From contig NZ_JAIVKX010000007.1 in the NCBI RefSeq assembly GCF_020524285.1, positions 186,001 to 250,000 on the forward strand: DNA of 64,000 nucleotides, read 5' to 3'. This stretch comes from Alloyangia pacifica. GTDB taxonomy: Bacteria > Pseudomonadota > Alphaproteobacteria > Rhodobacterales > Rhodobacteraceae. Positions 34,929-46,157 of this stretch are shown here, in pieces. Below the pieces are notes generated by a model. That model made no database searches and was not told the DNA's origin. It was given only the letters and a program-made list of their open reading frames with translations. Position numbers and translations under genes: made by a program. Position 1 is the stretch's first letter. Each line of letters begins with the position of its first letter.

Positions 34929-35096
34929 CGCCCGGAATCAAGGCCGAAGGCCGCCGGGCGAGCGCCTGCCCGTCCCGGCGGGCTGGCGCTTTGGCGGCCT
35001 TGTGCGTCGCTCTCATTTCGTCCGGAACTGGCTGGGATAAAGCGCCTACCTCCGACGTTGCGGCGCCATCCCACGGGCAGGCGCTCACCCGGCTAC
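34929..35096 (+). repeat. Dispersed ~160-bp intergenic repeat, copy R1
   Basis: The copy begins CCGCCCGGAATCAAGG, 4 bases after the livF stop. An arm at 34953-34973 (GCCGGGCGAGCGCCTGCCCGT) is the reverse complement, in 20 of 21 positions, of 35073-35093. Between the arms are the conserved stretches CCCGGCGGGCTGGCGC, CGTCCGGAACTGGCTGGGAT and GTTGCGGCGCCATCCCACGG. Related copies lie at 57319-57482 (same strand), 42786-42938 (same strand) and, as a left half only, 47537-47600 (opposite strand). Confidence 0.85.
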
Positions 35097-35106
35097 CGCA
35101 AGTCCA

Positions 35107-35138
35107 AAGAAAAAGGGGCGGGAAAATTCCCGCCCCTT
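35107..35138 (-). terminator. Intrinsic terminator of carB
   Basis: On the minus strand a perfect 12-bp inverted repeat, AAGGGGCGGGAA / TTCCCGCCCCTT, with a 2-base centre is followed by TTTTTC. It starts 24 bases after the carB stop. Confidence 0.88.
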
Positions 35139-35161
35139 CTCCTGTCTCTGATCCCGAAGGC

Positions 35162-38509
<3,348 letters not shown>

Positions 38510-38803
38510 GGGGGCACCTTTATGTCATGTCTGTCGCGGTCGGGCAGGGGGCAGCGCGCGACGGAGTCGCCGCTCCCCGCAAATTGTCGTGCGTTATAGA
38601 CAGAAGCTTTGCCCACGCAACCCCAGATCCGCCTTGTTTCCTTCTGCAAAGCAAATGGCGGTGACAGGGGTGCGACGGTTCGGGTGCCGCGAGGTCATGT
38701 CGGGGCACGGAATTTGCCGCTCATCCGGGGTCCGGCCCGGGGGGCAAGCCCCACTCGCGAGCCGCGGGCCCGGACGGACAGACCGCCTACGGGTTCCGCC
38801 GAC
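38510..38803. other. Gap between carB and cfa: carB leader plus GC-rich sequence
   Basis: About 294 bases. The left half is the carB 5' region with a promoter at 38593-38620. The right half (38690-38800) is very GC-rich with short self-complementary pieces such as GTCCGGCCCGGGGGGC. It lies at the 3' end of cfa (minus strand), so it may hold the cfa terminator. No ORF or RNA gene is supported. Confidence 0.5.
38593..38620 (-). promoter_or_regulatory. Candidate carB promoter
   Basis: On the minus strand, TTGCGT (38620-38615), a 16-base spacer and TATAAC (38598-38593) lie about 85 bases upstream of the carB start codon. The leader is long enough for regulation, but no attenuator-like structure is clear. 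Confidence 0.55.
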
Positions 38804-40036
38804 CTACTGCGCCGCGTGCAGCATTTCCGCTTCGCTGTGCCCGTAGAGATAGTCGCGGGTCGTCGGTACAGCGTATTGCTTCTTCGACAGCTGCAGGTGG
38901 AAGACGCCCTGCCGGGTCTCCTCGAAGGCCGCCTCGCAGAGCACGAGGTAGAGCCGCCACATGCGGATGAAGCGCTCGTCGTAGCCGAGCGCGCGCACCT
39001 TGGGCAGCGCGGCCTCGAAGCGCCGTCGCCAGTGGTTGAGCGTCGGCCCGTAATGTCCGCGCAGCACCTCGACGTCGGTGGCCCAGAGCCCCGAGTCCTC
39101 CACGGCCGAGGAGACCTCCGAGAGGCTCGGCACATAGCCGCCGGGAAAGATGTACTTGTCGATCCAGGGTGAGGTCGGCGCGGGCGGGGCCGTGTGCCCG
39201 ATGGTGTGGATCAGCGCGACGCCGTCCGGCGCGAGCACATCCTGCACCTTGCTGAAATATTCCCGCAGGTGCGGGTAGCCGACGTGCTCGAGCATCCCGA
39301 CCGAAACGATGCGGTCGAACTTGTCCTCGATCTTGCGGTAGTCGAGCAGCCGGAAGTCGGTCTTGTCCGCCAGTCCCGCCTCCTCGGCGCGGCGCTTGGC
39401 GGTGGCGAGCTGGTTTTCCGACAAGGTGACGCCGGTGACATGCGCGCCGTAGTCGCGCGCCAGCGTCAGCGCCATTCCGCCCCAGCCGCAGCCGATGTCC
39501 AGCACCTTCATGCCGGGCTTCAGCAGCAGCTTGTGCGCGATGTGGTCCTTCTTGGCCTTCTGCGCCGCCTCGAGGCTGATGCCGGGGTCGGTGAAATAGG
39601 CGCAGGAGTACTGCATGTCCTGATCGAGGAAGAGCCGGTAGAGATCGTCCGAAATGTCGTAGTGATGCTTCACGTTCGATTGCGAGCGTAGCGGGTTGTT
39701 GCGCTGCTCTATGCCGCGCAGCACCACACGCATCCGGTCCATGGCGGTGAACCAGCCCGGCATCTTGCCTGACTGCTGGTTGCGCACCAGAAGCGATACG
39801 AACTCGTAGAGTTTGTGCGGCGGACAGTCGATTCTGCCGTCCATGTAGCCCTCGCCGAGGGCCATCACCGGGCTCTTGCAGAGCGCGCCGATTATGCTGT
39901 CATCGGTGAGGGTGACCTCGGCTTGCGGTCCGGTCCCCGGGCCGTAGTCGCGGCTTGTTCCGTCGGGCCAAGTGACCCGCAAGCTCCCTTCGACAATGAG
40001 TCTTTTCAGAATGCGTTCGAGGACGGATTGCCACAT
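38804..40036 (-). CDS. cfa: Cyclopropane-fatty-acyl-phospholipid synthase family protein
   Basis: This 410-residue protein has an N-terminal lipid-binding region (about 1-115), QSNVKHHYDISDDLYRLFLDQDMQYSCAYF (about 119-150), the SAM site VLDIGCGWGGMALTLAR (about 180-196), and VGMLEHVGYPHLREYF with the catalytic carbonate-site residues. It methylates unsaturated phospholipid acyl chains to cyclopropane rings in the membrane; a related fatty-acid methylase role cannot be excluded. It is a single gene, divergent from aspS with 183 bases between them. That gap contains TTCAAG...CTTGAA repeats near 40055-40090. Confidence 0.92.
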   Translation of the reverse strand: MWQSVLERILKRLIVEGSLRVTWPDGTSRDYGPGTGPQAEVTLTDDSIIGALCKSPVMALGEGYMDGRIDCPPHKLYEFVSLLVRNQQSGKMPGWFTAMDRMRVVLRGIEQRNNPLRSQSNVKHHYDISDDLYRLFLDQDMQYSCAYFTDPGISLEAAQKAKKDHIAHKLLLKPGMKVLDIGCGWGGMALTLARDYGAHVTGVTLSENQLATAKRRAEEAGLADKTDFRLLDYRKIEDKFDRIVSVGMLEHVGYPHLREYFSKVQDVLAPDGVALIHTIGHTAPPAPTSPWIDKYIFPGGYVPSLSEVSSAVEDSGLWATDVEVLRGHYGPTLNHWRRRFEAALPKVRALGYDERFIRMWRLYLVLCEAAFEETRQGVFHLQLSKKQYAVPTTRDYLYGHSEAEMLHAAQ

Positions 40037-40150
40037 CGCCGGACCCCCAATGGTTCAAGTTGTTCAAAAACGACTAAAAACGTCTTGAAACGCGAAAAGG
40101 TTCCCCGACGTTACATCATGAACGAATTATGGCAAATCCCGAGGCCCTCC

Positions 40151-40179
40151 CTTGACTTCCCGCGGCTCTAGCGGTGTAT
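40151..40179 (+). promoter_or_regulatory. Candidate aspS promoter
   Basis: TTGACT (40151-40156), a 17-base spacer and TGTATC (40174-40179) lie 41 bases before the aspS start. This is the best housekeeping-type promoter in the window by -35 match and spacing. It would also drive the restriction endonuclease gene that follows aspS. Confidence 0.65.
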
Positions 40180-40219
40180 CGGCGCCTAACTTTCCAGCAG
40201 TTTCCGAAGGGCAAGAGCC

Positions 40220-42001
40220 ATGCATGCCTATCGCAGCCATACCTGCGCAGATCTGACCAAGGCCAATGTCGGCGAGACCGTGCGTCTCTCCGGCTGGGTG
40301 AACCGTATCCGCGATCACGGCGGCATTCTCTTTATCGACCTGCGCGATACCTACGGGATCACGCAGGTGCTGTGCGACCCCGACAGCGCCGCCTTCGCAG
40401 AGGTCGAGAAGGTGCGCTCCGAGTGGTGCATCCGCATCGACGGCGAGGTGAAGGCCCGCGACCCCGAGCTGGTGAACCCCAAGCTCCCGACCGGTGAGGT
40501 CGAGGTCTTCGTGCGCGACATCGAGGTGCTGGGCGCGGCGAACGAGCTGCCGCTGATGGTCTTCGGCGAGCAGGAGTACCCGGAAGAGACCCGCCTGCGC
40601 TATCGCTACCTCGACCTGCGCCGCGAGAGCATGCAGCGCAACATGACCCTGCGCTCGGACGTGGTCGCCTCGATCCGTCGTCGCATGTGGGACAACAACT
40701 TCCGCGAGTTCCAGACGCCGATCATCACCGCGTCCTCGCCGGAAGGCGCGCGCGACTTCCTCGTGCCGTCGCGCCTGCACCCGGGCAAGTTCTACGCGCT
40801 GCCGCAGGCGCCGCAGCAGTTCAAGCAGCTGATCATGGTGTCGGGCTACGACAAGTATTTCCAGATCGCGCCCTGCTTCCGCGACGAAGACCCGCGCGCC
40901 GACCGCTCGCCGACCGACTTCTACCAGCTCGACATGGAGATGAGCTTCGTCGAGCAGCAGGACGTCTTCGACACCATCTCGCCGGTGATCGCGGGCATCT
41001 TCGAGGAGTTCGGCGGTGGCCGGAAGGTCGACGCGCCCGGCGAGTGGCCGCAGATCTCCTACCGCGACGCGGCCAAGTGGTACGGCACCGACAAGCCCGA
41101 CCTGCGCAACCCGATCAAGATGCAGGACACCTCCGAGCACTTCCGCGGCTCCGGCTTCGCGATCTTCGCCAAGCTGCTCGAGCAGGAGGGCACCGAGGTC
41201 CGCGCCATCCCCGCGCCCACCGGCGGCTCGCGCAAGTTCTGTGACCGGATGAACGCCTTTGCCCAGAAAGAGGGTCTGCCCGGCATGGGCTACATCTTCT
41301 GGCGCGACCAGGGGCAGGGCATCGAGGCCGCAGGCCCGCTCGCCAAGAACATCGGCCCCGAGCGCACCGAGGCGATCCGCCAGCAGCTCGGCCTCGACGT
41401 CGGTGACGCGGCCTTCTTCCTCGGCGGCAAACCCTCGAGCTTCGAGCGCGTGGCGGGCAAGGCGCGCGACGTCATCGGCGCCGAGCTGGGCCTGACCGAG
41501 ACCGACCGTTTCGCCTTTGCCTGGATCGTCGACTTCCCGATCTACGAGAAGGATGACGAGACCGGCGAGATCGACTTCGAGCACAACCCGTTCTCGATGC
41601 CGCAGGGCGGCATGGACGCGCTGAATGGCGATCCGCTCGACGTGCGCGGCTACCAGTACGACCTCGCATGCAACGGCTACGAGCTGGTCTCGGGCGCGAT
41701 CCGGAACCACAAGCCGGACGTCATGCTCAAGGCCTTCGAAATCGCCGGCTACGGCGAGGAAGAGGTGAAGAGCCGCTTCGGCGCGCTCTACCAGGCCTTC
41801 CACTACGGCGCCCCGCCGCACGGTGGCTGCGCCGCGGGCATCGACCGGATCGTGATGCTGCTGGCGGATGAGCAGAACATCCGCGAGGTCATCATGTTCC
41901 CGATGAACCAGCGCGCCGAGGACCTGATGATGCAGGCGCCCTCCGAGCCGAGCTCGGACCAGCTGATGGAACTGTCGCTGCGGGTCATCCCGCAGGAGTG
42001 A
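40220..42001 (+). CDS. aspS: Aspartyl-tRNA synthetase
   Basis: This 593-residue class II synthetase has an OB-fold anticodon domain ([26 protein letters not shown], about 18-43), motif 2 [24 protein letters not shown] (about 220-243), a bacterial GAD insertion (about 285-420), and motif 3 GIDRIVMLL near the end. It charges tRNA-Asp. Many alphaproteobacterial AspRS enzymes are non-discriminating and also charge tRNA-Asn, which cannot be decided here. Its GTG-overlapping 3' end is followed within 17 bases by the restriction endonuclease gene. Confidence 0.96.
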   Translation: MHAYRSHTCADLTKANVGETVRLSGWVNRIRDHGGILFIDLRDTYGITQVLCDPDSAAFAEVEKVRSEWCIRIDGEVKARDPELVNPKLPTGEVEVFVRDIEVLGAANELPLMVFGEQEYPEETRLRYRYLDLRRESMQRNMTLRSDVVASIRRRMWDNNFREFQTPIITASSPEGARDFLVPSRLHPGKFYALPQAPQQFKQLIMVSGYDKYFQIAPCFRDEDPRADRSPTDFYQLDMEMSFVEQQDVFDTISPVIAGIFEEFGGGRKVDAPGEWPQISYRDAAKWYGTDKPDLRNPIKMQDTSEHFRGSGFAIFAKLLEQEGTEVRAIPAPTGGSRKFCDRMNAFAQKEGLPGMGYIFWRDQGQGIEAAGPLAKNIGPERTEAIRQQLGLDVGDAAFFLGGKPSSFERVAGKARDVIGAELGLTETDRFAFAWIVDFPIYEKDDETGEIDFEHNPFSMPQGGMDALNGDPLDVRGYQYDLACNGYELVSGAIRNHKPDVMLKAFEIAGYGEEEVKSRFGALYQAFHYGAPPHGGCAAGIDRIVMLLADEQNIREVIMFPMNQRAEDLMMQAPSEPSSDQLMELSLRVIPQE

Positions 42002-42018
42002 CGGCAGGAGGAGACCCG

Positions 42019-42750
42019 GTGCTCGAGACGCTCAGATCCCGCGGCTTCGATGTCGAAGTGCGCAACCATGCCGCGGCGATTCTGAGCGTCGACTTCCCCG
42101 AGGAGACCGCCGAGCTGGTCGAGACGCTCTCGGAGTTCAGCATTGAACTCTCGGAGCTGATCGCCGGCGGCGGCGGCGAGTCGGGGCAGACCCAGCGGCT
42201 GCGGCGGGCGCTCAGCGCCCGGGGCTGGGAGAAGCACAACTTCCTTGTTCAGACCATCGTCGACGGGGTTGAGCGCGACTCGATCTCGCATGAGATCGAC
42301 CACGTCCGCCGCGCCGGGGCGGGGCGGCTGGCGCTCGAGATCGAGTGGAACAACAAGGACCCGTTCTTCGACCGCGACCTCGAGAACTTCCAGCGCCTGC
42401 ACGCGCAGTCGGCGATTTCCCTGGGGATCGTGGTGACGCGTGGCTCGACATTGCAGGACCGCATGCTGCCGCGCATCCGAAGCTGGCTGGAAGCGAACGG
42501 GCTGCAGTCCGAGGAAGACCTGCAGCGGCTCGGCATCGGCGACCGCACCGCCAAGCAGCGCGCCGCGGTCGAGGCGCAGGTGGCCAAGGGCATGTCCTTC
42601 CCCGAGGCCTTCGCGCGCAAGTTCGTGGCTGACAAGTTCGGCACCGCCACCACCCATTGGTCGAAGCTGGAAGAGCGCGTGCGCCGCGGCGTCGGCAATC
42701 CGTGCCCGCTGGTGCTGATCGGCCTGCCGGACGCGATCCTGCGGGGATGA
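42019..42750 (+). CDS. BglII/BstYI-family type II restriction endonuclease
   Basis: This protein has 243 residues. The N-terminal LETLRSRGFDVEVRNHAAAIL and the core GAGRLALEIEWNNKDPFFDRDLENFQRLHA (about 99-128) resemble the BglII/BstYI family. There the acidic residues and the following polar residues form a PD-(D/E)XK-like centre that cuts at GATC-centred sites (AGATCT or RGATCY); the exact site here is not predictable. A GTG start at 42019 behind AGGAGGAG is preferred to the GTG overlapping the aspS stop. A facing MT-A70 methylase gene makes this a likely restriction-modification pair. Confidence 0.78.
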   Translation: MLETLRSRGFDVEVRNHAAAILSVDFPEETAELVETLSEFSIELSELIAGGGGESGQTQRLRRALSARGWEKHNFLVQTIVDGVERDSISHEIDHVRRAGAGRLALEIEWNNKDPFFDRDLENFQRLHAQSAISLGIVVTRGSTLQDRMLPRIRSWLEANGLQSEEDLQRLGIGDRTAKQRAAVEAQVAKGMSFPEAFARKFVADKFGTATTHWSKLEERVRRGVGNPCPLVLIGLPDAILRG

Positions 42751-42785
42751 GGTCTGTGGCCGATGTCAGAATGATGCGCTGACCC

Positions 42786-42938
42786 GTCCGGACCCGAGCC
42801 GAAGGCGCCGGGCGAGCGCCGGCGGTCTGGCGCTTTGTCATAGAGGCGGAACCTACGATCTTCGTCCGGATTTGGCTGGCATAAAGCCCAGATCAAGATC
42901 GATGCAGCGCCATCCCGCGGGCCGGTGCTTGCCGGGCT
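42786..42938 (+). repeat. Dispersed ~160-bp intergenic repeat, copy R3
   Basis: The copy starts GTCCGGACCCGAGCCGAAGG. It shares GCCGGGCGAGCGCC, GTCTGGCGCTTTGTCAT, CGTCCGGATTTGGCTGGCAT and CAGCGCCATCCCGCGGGCCG with copies R1 and R2. It fills the space between the restriction endonuclease gene and the convergent methyltransferase gene. Confidence 0.8.
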
Positions 42939-42962
42939 CGCGTGGCGCTGCTTGCGCCGCGG

Positions 42963-43595
42963 TTACTCCGCCGCGACGCTCGAATTGTAGCTGTAGGTCT
43001 TCCAGGTGGGCTTGTAGTCGGCGTCGGCCTGGTTGCCCCAGACTGTCCAGCCCTCGCGCACGCCGCGGCCGAACATCTCGAGGTAGGGGCCCTTCGAGCA
43101 GCTCTCGATCAGAGCGTATTGTTCGTCCGGCTTGCGCGAGTGCTCGCGCTTGCGGGTCTGGATCATGTTGACCTGACGCCGGCCCGCGTCTTCGGTCCGG
43201 GCGTTCTTGCCGCGGGTGCCGAAGAGCAGCAGCTCGGTCACGTTGCGGAAGTAGAACCCAACGCCGCGCCCGTCCGAGCCGCCATCCTTGCGAATCTTGT
43301 GCCAGACGATGTTCGACTTGTACTCGAAGCCCCAGGAGCTGAGCACCTGAAGCCCCTCGGGCAACAGCGCGTTCGGCACCCAGAGATAGCAATGCGCCGT
43401 CTCCTGCAGGTGGTCGGCCACCGGCAGGGCGCAGATCTCTTCAAGAGTCATCGTGGGATAGCGCGCCAGGCGCTTGTGTTCGGGGGCGACCTTCCCGGTG
43501 CGGTTGGTGAACCGCCACGGCGGATCCGCCATCACGGTGGCGAACCGGTCTTCCCCCAGGAATTCGGACAGATGTTGCGCGGCGCTTTGTGTCAT
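42963..43595 (-). CDS. MT-A70 family DNA adenine methyltransferase
   Basis: This 210-residue protein has catalytic motif ADPPWRF (D24-W27), then PTMTLEEICALPV, HCYLWVPNALLPEGLQVLSSWGFEYKSNIVWHK and a late VREGWTVWGNQAD. This is the MT-A70-like N6-adenine methyltransferase layout with a SAM site but no large target-recognition domain. It probably methylates adenine in DNA and protects against the facing BglII/BstYI-type nuclease. The ATG at 43595 lies 6 bases after a TATATT box, suggesting a leaderless mRNA; the upstream in-frame ATG would put the promoter inside the gene. Confidence 0.85.
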   Translation of the reverse strand: MTQSAAQHLSEFLGEDRFATVMADPPWRFTNRTGKVAPEHKRLARYPTMTLEEICALPVADHLQETAHCYLWVPNALLPEGLQVLSSWGFEYKSNIVWHKIRKDGGSDGRGVGFYFRNVTELLLFGTRGKNARTEDAGRRQVNMIQTRKREHSRKPDEQYALIESCSKGPYLEMFGRGVREGWTVWGNQADADYKPTWKTYSYNSSVAAE

Positions 43596-43601
43596 CGTCG
43601 A

Positions 43602-43631
43602 AATATAGCCCCCAGATCGCGCAAATGTCAC
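43602..43631 (-). promoter_or_regulatory. Candidate leaderless promoter of the methyltransferase gene
   Basis: On the minus strand, GTGACA (43631-43626), an 18-base spacer and TATATT (43607-43602) are followed after 6 bases by the ATG at 43595. A transcript starting at the usual distance would begin at or next to the start codon. Confidence 0.55.
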
Positions 43632-43802
43632 GCAGCTTTCGCGCCCCGCGCGGGGCATTCGCGGTCTTTATCAGCGCGCGAACAAAAATGGAACGGGTTG
43701 CCGTGGGGAAAGGGCCGTTTTGTCCCGGCGCCGCGCGGTTTTCCTTCGCCTCTCGGGCGCTCCTCACGCAGAGGCGCGCGCCGAGCGCGGCGGGGTCGAA
43801 CT

Positions 43803-43823
43803 GGCCCGGGGCAGCCCCGGGCC
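43803..43823 (-). terminator. GC-rich hairpin after the hemerythrin-like gene
   Basis: A 10-bp perfect inverted repeat, GGCCCGGGGC / GCCCCGGGCC, sits around a single A, 29 bases past the stop of the hemerythrin-like gene. The minus-strand flank has no T run, so it is a weak terminator candidate. Confidence 0.35.
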
Positions 43824-43851
43824 CTCGGGTCGCGGGATCAGCCCTCCGGGA

Positions 43852-44328
43852 TCAATCCTCGAGGTGATCTTCCTTCTTTTTCTCGATCAGCCCCAGCTCC
43901 TTTTCCTTGCGGTCGAGGAAGCGCTTGCCGTAGGCGTCGTTGTCCTCTTCGCCGACCACCTTGCGGGCGCGGGTGAAGACCTCCTCTTCCTCCTCCTCCA
44001 TGTGGTGCTCGTAGTCGTGCTTGAGCGTGCGGAAGCGGGTGAGCCAGCCGGGCGAGGACATGTCCATCTCGTTCAGCTCCTCGAGGATCTCGTCCATCTC
44101 GGCGTGCTCGTGGACCGAGTGGCGCGCGGCGTCCTGGCCCCAGGTGTGCTTCATCAGCTCGGCGTAGAACTCTTCCTCCTCGGCGGCGGAGTGGGACTTG
44201 ATGTCGCGATAGAAGGCATCCCAGGCTTCCCGGCGTTCGGGGCTGTCGCCTTCGGTCTGGTCGATGCGATCGAGCAGGGCGCGATGGGTTTCGTGGTCCT
44301 TGGTGATGGCGTCGTAGATCGAGGTCAT
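43852..44328 (-). CDS. Hemerythrin HHE domain-containing protein
   Basis: This 158-residue, strongly acidic, all-helical protein has histidines and acids in the HHE pattern: TKDHETHRALLDRI (about 9-22), IKSHSAAEEEEFYAEL (about 43-58), HSVHEHAEMDEIL (about 70-82) and LKHDYEHHMEEEEEEVF (about 103-119). It fits a hemerythrin-like di-iron four-helix bundle. These proteins bind oxygen or nitric oxide or act in iron and stress responses; the role here is not known. It is cytoplasmic, with no signal peptide. The C-terminus is a lysine/glutamate-rich helix. Confidence 0.85.
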   Translation of the reverse strand: MTSIYDAITKDHETHRALLDRIDQTEGDSPERREAWDAFYRDIKSHSAAEEEEFYAELMKHTWGQDAARHSVHEHAEMDEILEELNEMDMSSPGWLTRFRTLKHDYEHHMEEEEEEVFTRARKVVGEEDNDAYGKRFLDRKEKELGLIEKKKEDHLED

Positions 44329-44414
44329 GGATGCTCTCCGCGTGCAGATGGCGATTGCGCAGGCAACGCGGAGAGGGGCGGCCGGGTTCCGGACCGTGCG
44401 TCTTTGCGGCGGGG

Positions 44415-45149
44415 TCAGATCGCCATGCGGGTCGCAAGCCGCTGGTGCAGCAGGGCCGAGAGCTGCGCGAGCGCCGGTGCGGTCGGCAGCCGGTCGGCCC
44501 GCGCCGCGGCGAGCGAGAGCGCGGCACCCTCGAGCGCGCTGTCGCCGGCGCTGCGCGCCAGCCCGCCGACGAACTGGGCGAGATAGTCGGTGAGCCCCGG
44601 CTCCCCGTCCTCCTGAAGCAGGGCCGCGGCATGGGCGATGTCGTCCTGGTAGGCCAGCGGATCGGGGTGGATCGGATCGTCCGAGACCAACCGGATGCCG
44701 CCGGGTTTGCGGTTGTCGGGCAGGGCGGCGATGATCGCGTTCTGAAACTCGAGCAGGCTGCGCAGCGGCTTTTCCAGGAAGCCGTCGGCCCCGGCCGCGC
44801 GGAGCATGTTTTCGGCAAAGGGATCGCCGCTGATCCCGAGGATCACCGGCAGCCGCGGGCTGCGCGCGACCAGCTCGGCGATCAGCCCCGCGCCGGATCC
44901 GTCGGGCAGGCCGAGGTCGACGACGGCAACCGTGGGCCGGTAGAGCGACAGGTGGCGCCGCGCCGCCTGCAGGCAGTCCGCGCGCCGGATCCGCGCGCCG
45001 CTGCGCAGGGCCATCAGCCGCAGCGCATCGCAGGCGTAGCGACTGTCTTCCACCGCGAGCACAGTCATGCCGAGCAGCGGCCTCGTGGCGGTGGGGCGGG
45101 GCGGAAAGGGCGTGTTGCGGTCGCTGTCGATCATGTCGCTGTCGGTCAT
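44415..45149 (-). CDS. Orphan response regulator with unknown C-terminal domain
   Basis: The protein has 244 residues. The receiver domain (about 28-145) has the acidic pair AVEDS (E34, D35), phosphoacceptor D78 in VVDLGLPDGSG, S107 and K127 in FLEKPL, all intact. The remaining 100 residues are alpha-helical (DIAHAAALLQEDGEPGLTDYLAQFVGGLARSAGD) and match no DNA-binding domain I know. It may work by protein contact or as a phosphorelay component. No histidine kinase is nearby. The ATG at 45149 follows AGAGGACG; a threonine-rich extension upstream is open but low in complexity. Confidence 0.78.
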   Translation of the reverse strand: MTDSDMIDSDRNTPFPPRPTATRPLLGMTVLAVEDSRYACDALRLMALRSGARIRRADCLQAARRHLSLYRPTVAVVDLGLPDGSGAGLIAELVARSPRLPVILGISGDPFAENMLRAAGADGFLEKPLRSLLEFQNAIIAALPDNRKPGGIRLVSDDPIHPDPLAYQDDIAHAAALLQEDGEPGLTDYLAQFVGGLARSAGDSALEGAALSLAAARADRLPTAPALAQLSALLHQRLATRMAI

Positions 45150-45240
45150 GCGCGTCGTCCTCTTGGTCGTCCGTGTGGTCTGCCGTGTGGTCGTTCTCGT
45201 GCTGTATGTCGTGGTCTGGTCGTCCGTCTGCTCGGGCGAT
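45150..45240. repeat. Low-complexity GGTCGT/CCGTGTGGTC tract upstream of the response regulator gene
   Basis: The plus strand is a run of related GTCGTCC, GTGTGGTC and GTCGTGGTC words with almost no A. On the minus strand it reads as GACCACACGG-type repeats and stays open, encoding a Thr/Arg-rich stretch joined to the response regulator frame. It may be an untranslated leader or a variable N-terminal extension. Confidence 0.6.
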
Positions 45241-45265
45241 GGTCGTGCGAGCGACGTGCTGCAAG

Positions 45266-45297
45266 CATGATTTCTGCCAATCATGACTTCTGCCAAT
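45266..45297. repeat. Tandem 16-bp repeat in the response regulator-mce gap
   Basis: CATGATTTCTGCCAAT (45266-45281) is followed directly by CATGACTTCTGCCAAT (45282-45297), with one mismatch. It sits in the divergent gap between the response regulator gene and mce, so paired regulator sites are possible. Confidence 0.7.
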
Positions 45298-45430
45298 CAG
45301 AGCGATGCCCCCGGGCAGCTCCATTCTGTGCCCCCCTTGGCTAATGGGCGGTTAATGGACGCACCCGGCTTGCGGGGCAGGGCCTCGGCGCGCGATAACC
45401 GGGCGACGCGAGGATTCGAGGGAGAGTGTC

Positions 45431-45835
45431 ATGATCGGTCGTCTCAACCATGTCGCCATTGCCGTGCCCGATCTGGAGGCGGCCTCGGCGATGTACCGCG
45501 ACACGCTGGGCGCCAAGGTCGGCGCGCCGCAGGACGAGCCGGACCACGGCGTGACGGTGGTTTTCATCGAGCTGCCCAACACCAAGATCGAGCTGCTCTA
45601 CCCGCTGGGGGACGAGTCTCCGATCAAGGGCTTTCTCGACAAGAACCCCTCGGGCGGCATTCACCACGTCTGCTACGAGGTCGACGACATCCTCGCCGCG
45701 CGCGATCACCTGAAGGCGCAGGGTGCGCGGGTTCTGGGCAACGGCGAGCCGAAGATCGGGGCCCATGGCAAGCCGGTGCTCTTCCTGCATCCCAAGGATT
45801 TCCAGGGCACGCTGGTCGAGCTGGAACAGGTCTGA
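45431..45835 (+). CDS. mce: Methylmalonyl-CoA epimerase
   Basis: This 134-residue vicinal-oxygen-chelate protein has two beta-alpha-beta halves, with metal ligands in RLNHVAIAVPD (His7), IHHVCYEVDD (His about 77) and LVELEQ at the end (Glu). Length and motifs match Mce. It interconverts the 2R and 2S forms of methylmalonyl-CoA in the propionyl-CoA pathway, used by roseobacters for propionate, odd-chain and branched compounds. The mutase and carboxylase are not in the window. A DUF1467 membrane gene follows 9 bases later. Confidence 0.93.
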   Translation: MIGRLNHVAIAVPDLEAASAMYRDTLGAKVGAPQDEPDHGVTVVFIELPNTKIELLYPLGDESPIKGFLDKNPSGGIHHVCYEVDDILAARDHLKAQGARVLGNGEPKIGAHGKPVLFLHPKDFQGTLVELEQV

Positions 45836-45844
45836 GAACGCATC

Positions 45845-46138
45845 ATGGCAATCACCTCCGGCATCGTTCTCTTCGCGGTCATCTGGTTCATGACCTTCCT
45901 GTGCGTGATCCCCGTGCGGCTGAAGACGCAGGGGGATCTGGGCGAGGTCGTCCCCGGCACCCATGCGGGCAGCCCCGAGGTGCACAACCTCAAGCGCAAG
46001 GCGTGGATCACCACCGCGATCACGGTGGTGCTCTGGGCGATCCTGGCCAGCATCATTCTGAGCGGAAAGATCTCGGTGCGGGACATCGACGGCTGGATGT
46101 TCAACCGGATGGGTCCGCCGGTGACGGCTGGCGAGTGA
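45845..46138 (+). CDS. DUF1467 family membrane protein
   Basis: This 97-residue protein has two membrane helices (about 5-24 and 54-73) separated by a conserved cytoplasmic segment, PVRLKTQGDLGEVVPGTHAGSPEVHNLKRKAW. This is the DUF1467 signature and is restricted mainly to alphaproteobacteria. No function is known. The gene follows mce by 9 bases; the same pair occurs in many Rhodobacteraceae (recalled). The stop is 19 bases from the convergent EI24-type gene. Confidence 0.9.
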   Translation: MAITSGIVLFAVIWFMTFLCVIPVRLKTQGDLGEVVPGTHAGSPEVHNLKRKAWITTAITVVLWAILASIILSGKISVRDIDGWMFNRMGPPVTAGE

Positions 46139-46157
46139 CCCCGCCAGCCCCGGGGAC

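Noticed and set aside
34929-35096. Repeat copies as protein-coding
   Set aside because: Frames through R1, R2 and R3 (for example APARRDG-like peptides on the minus strand) are interrupted at different places, and the conserved parts are palindromic rather than codon-like.
43608-43625. GATC in the methylase promoter spacer as a self-methylation switch
   Set aside because: The site reads AGATCG, which does not match AGATCT or RGATCY, and the methylase recognition site is unknown.
45266-45300. Sigma-54 promoter in the tandem repeat (TTGGCA...TTGCAG)
   Set aside because: The GG-to-GC distance is 14 bases instead of 10, so the element does not fit a -24/-12 promoter.
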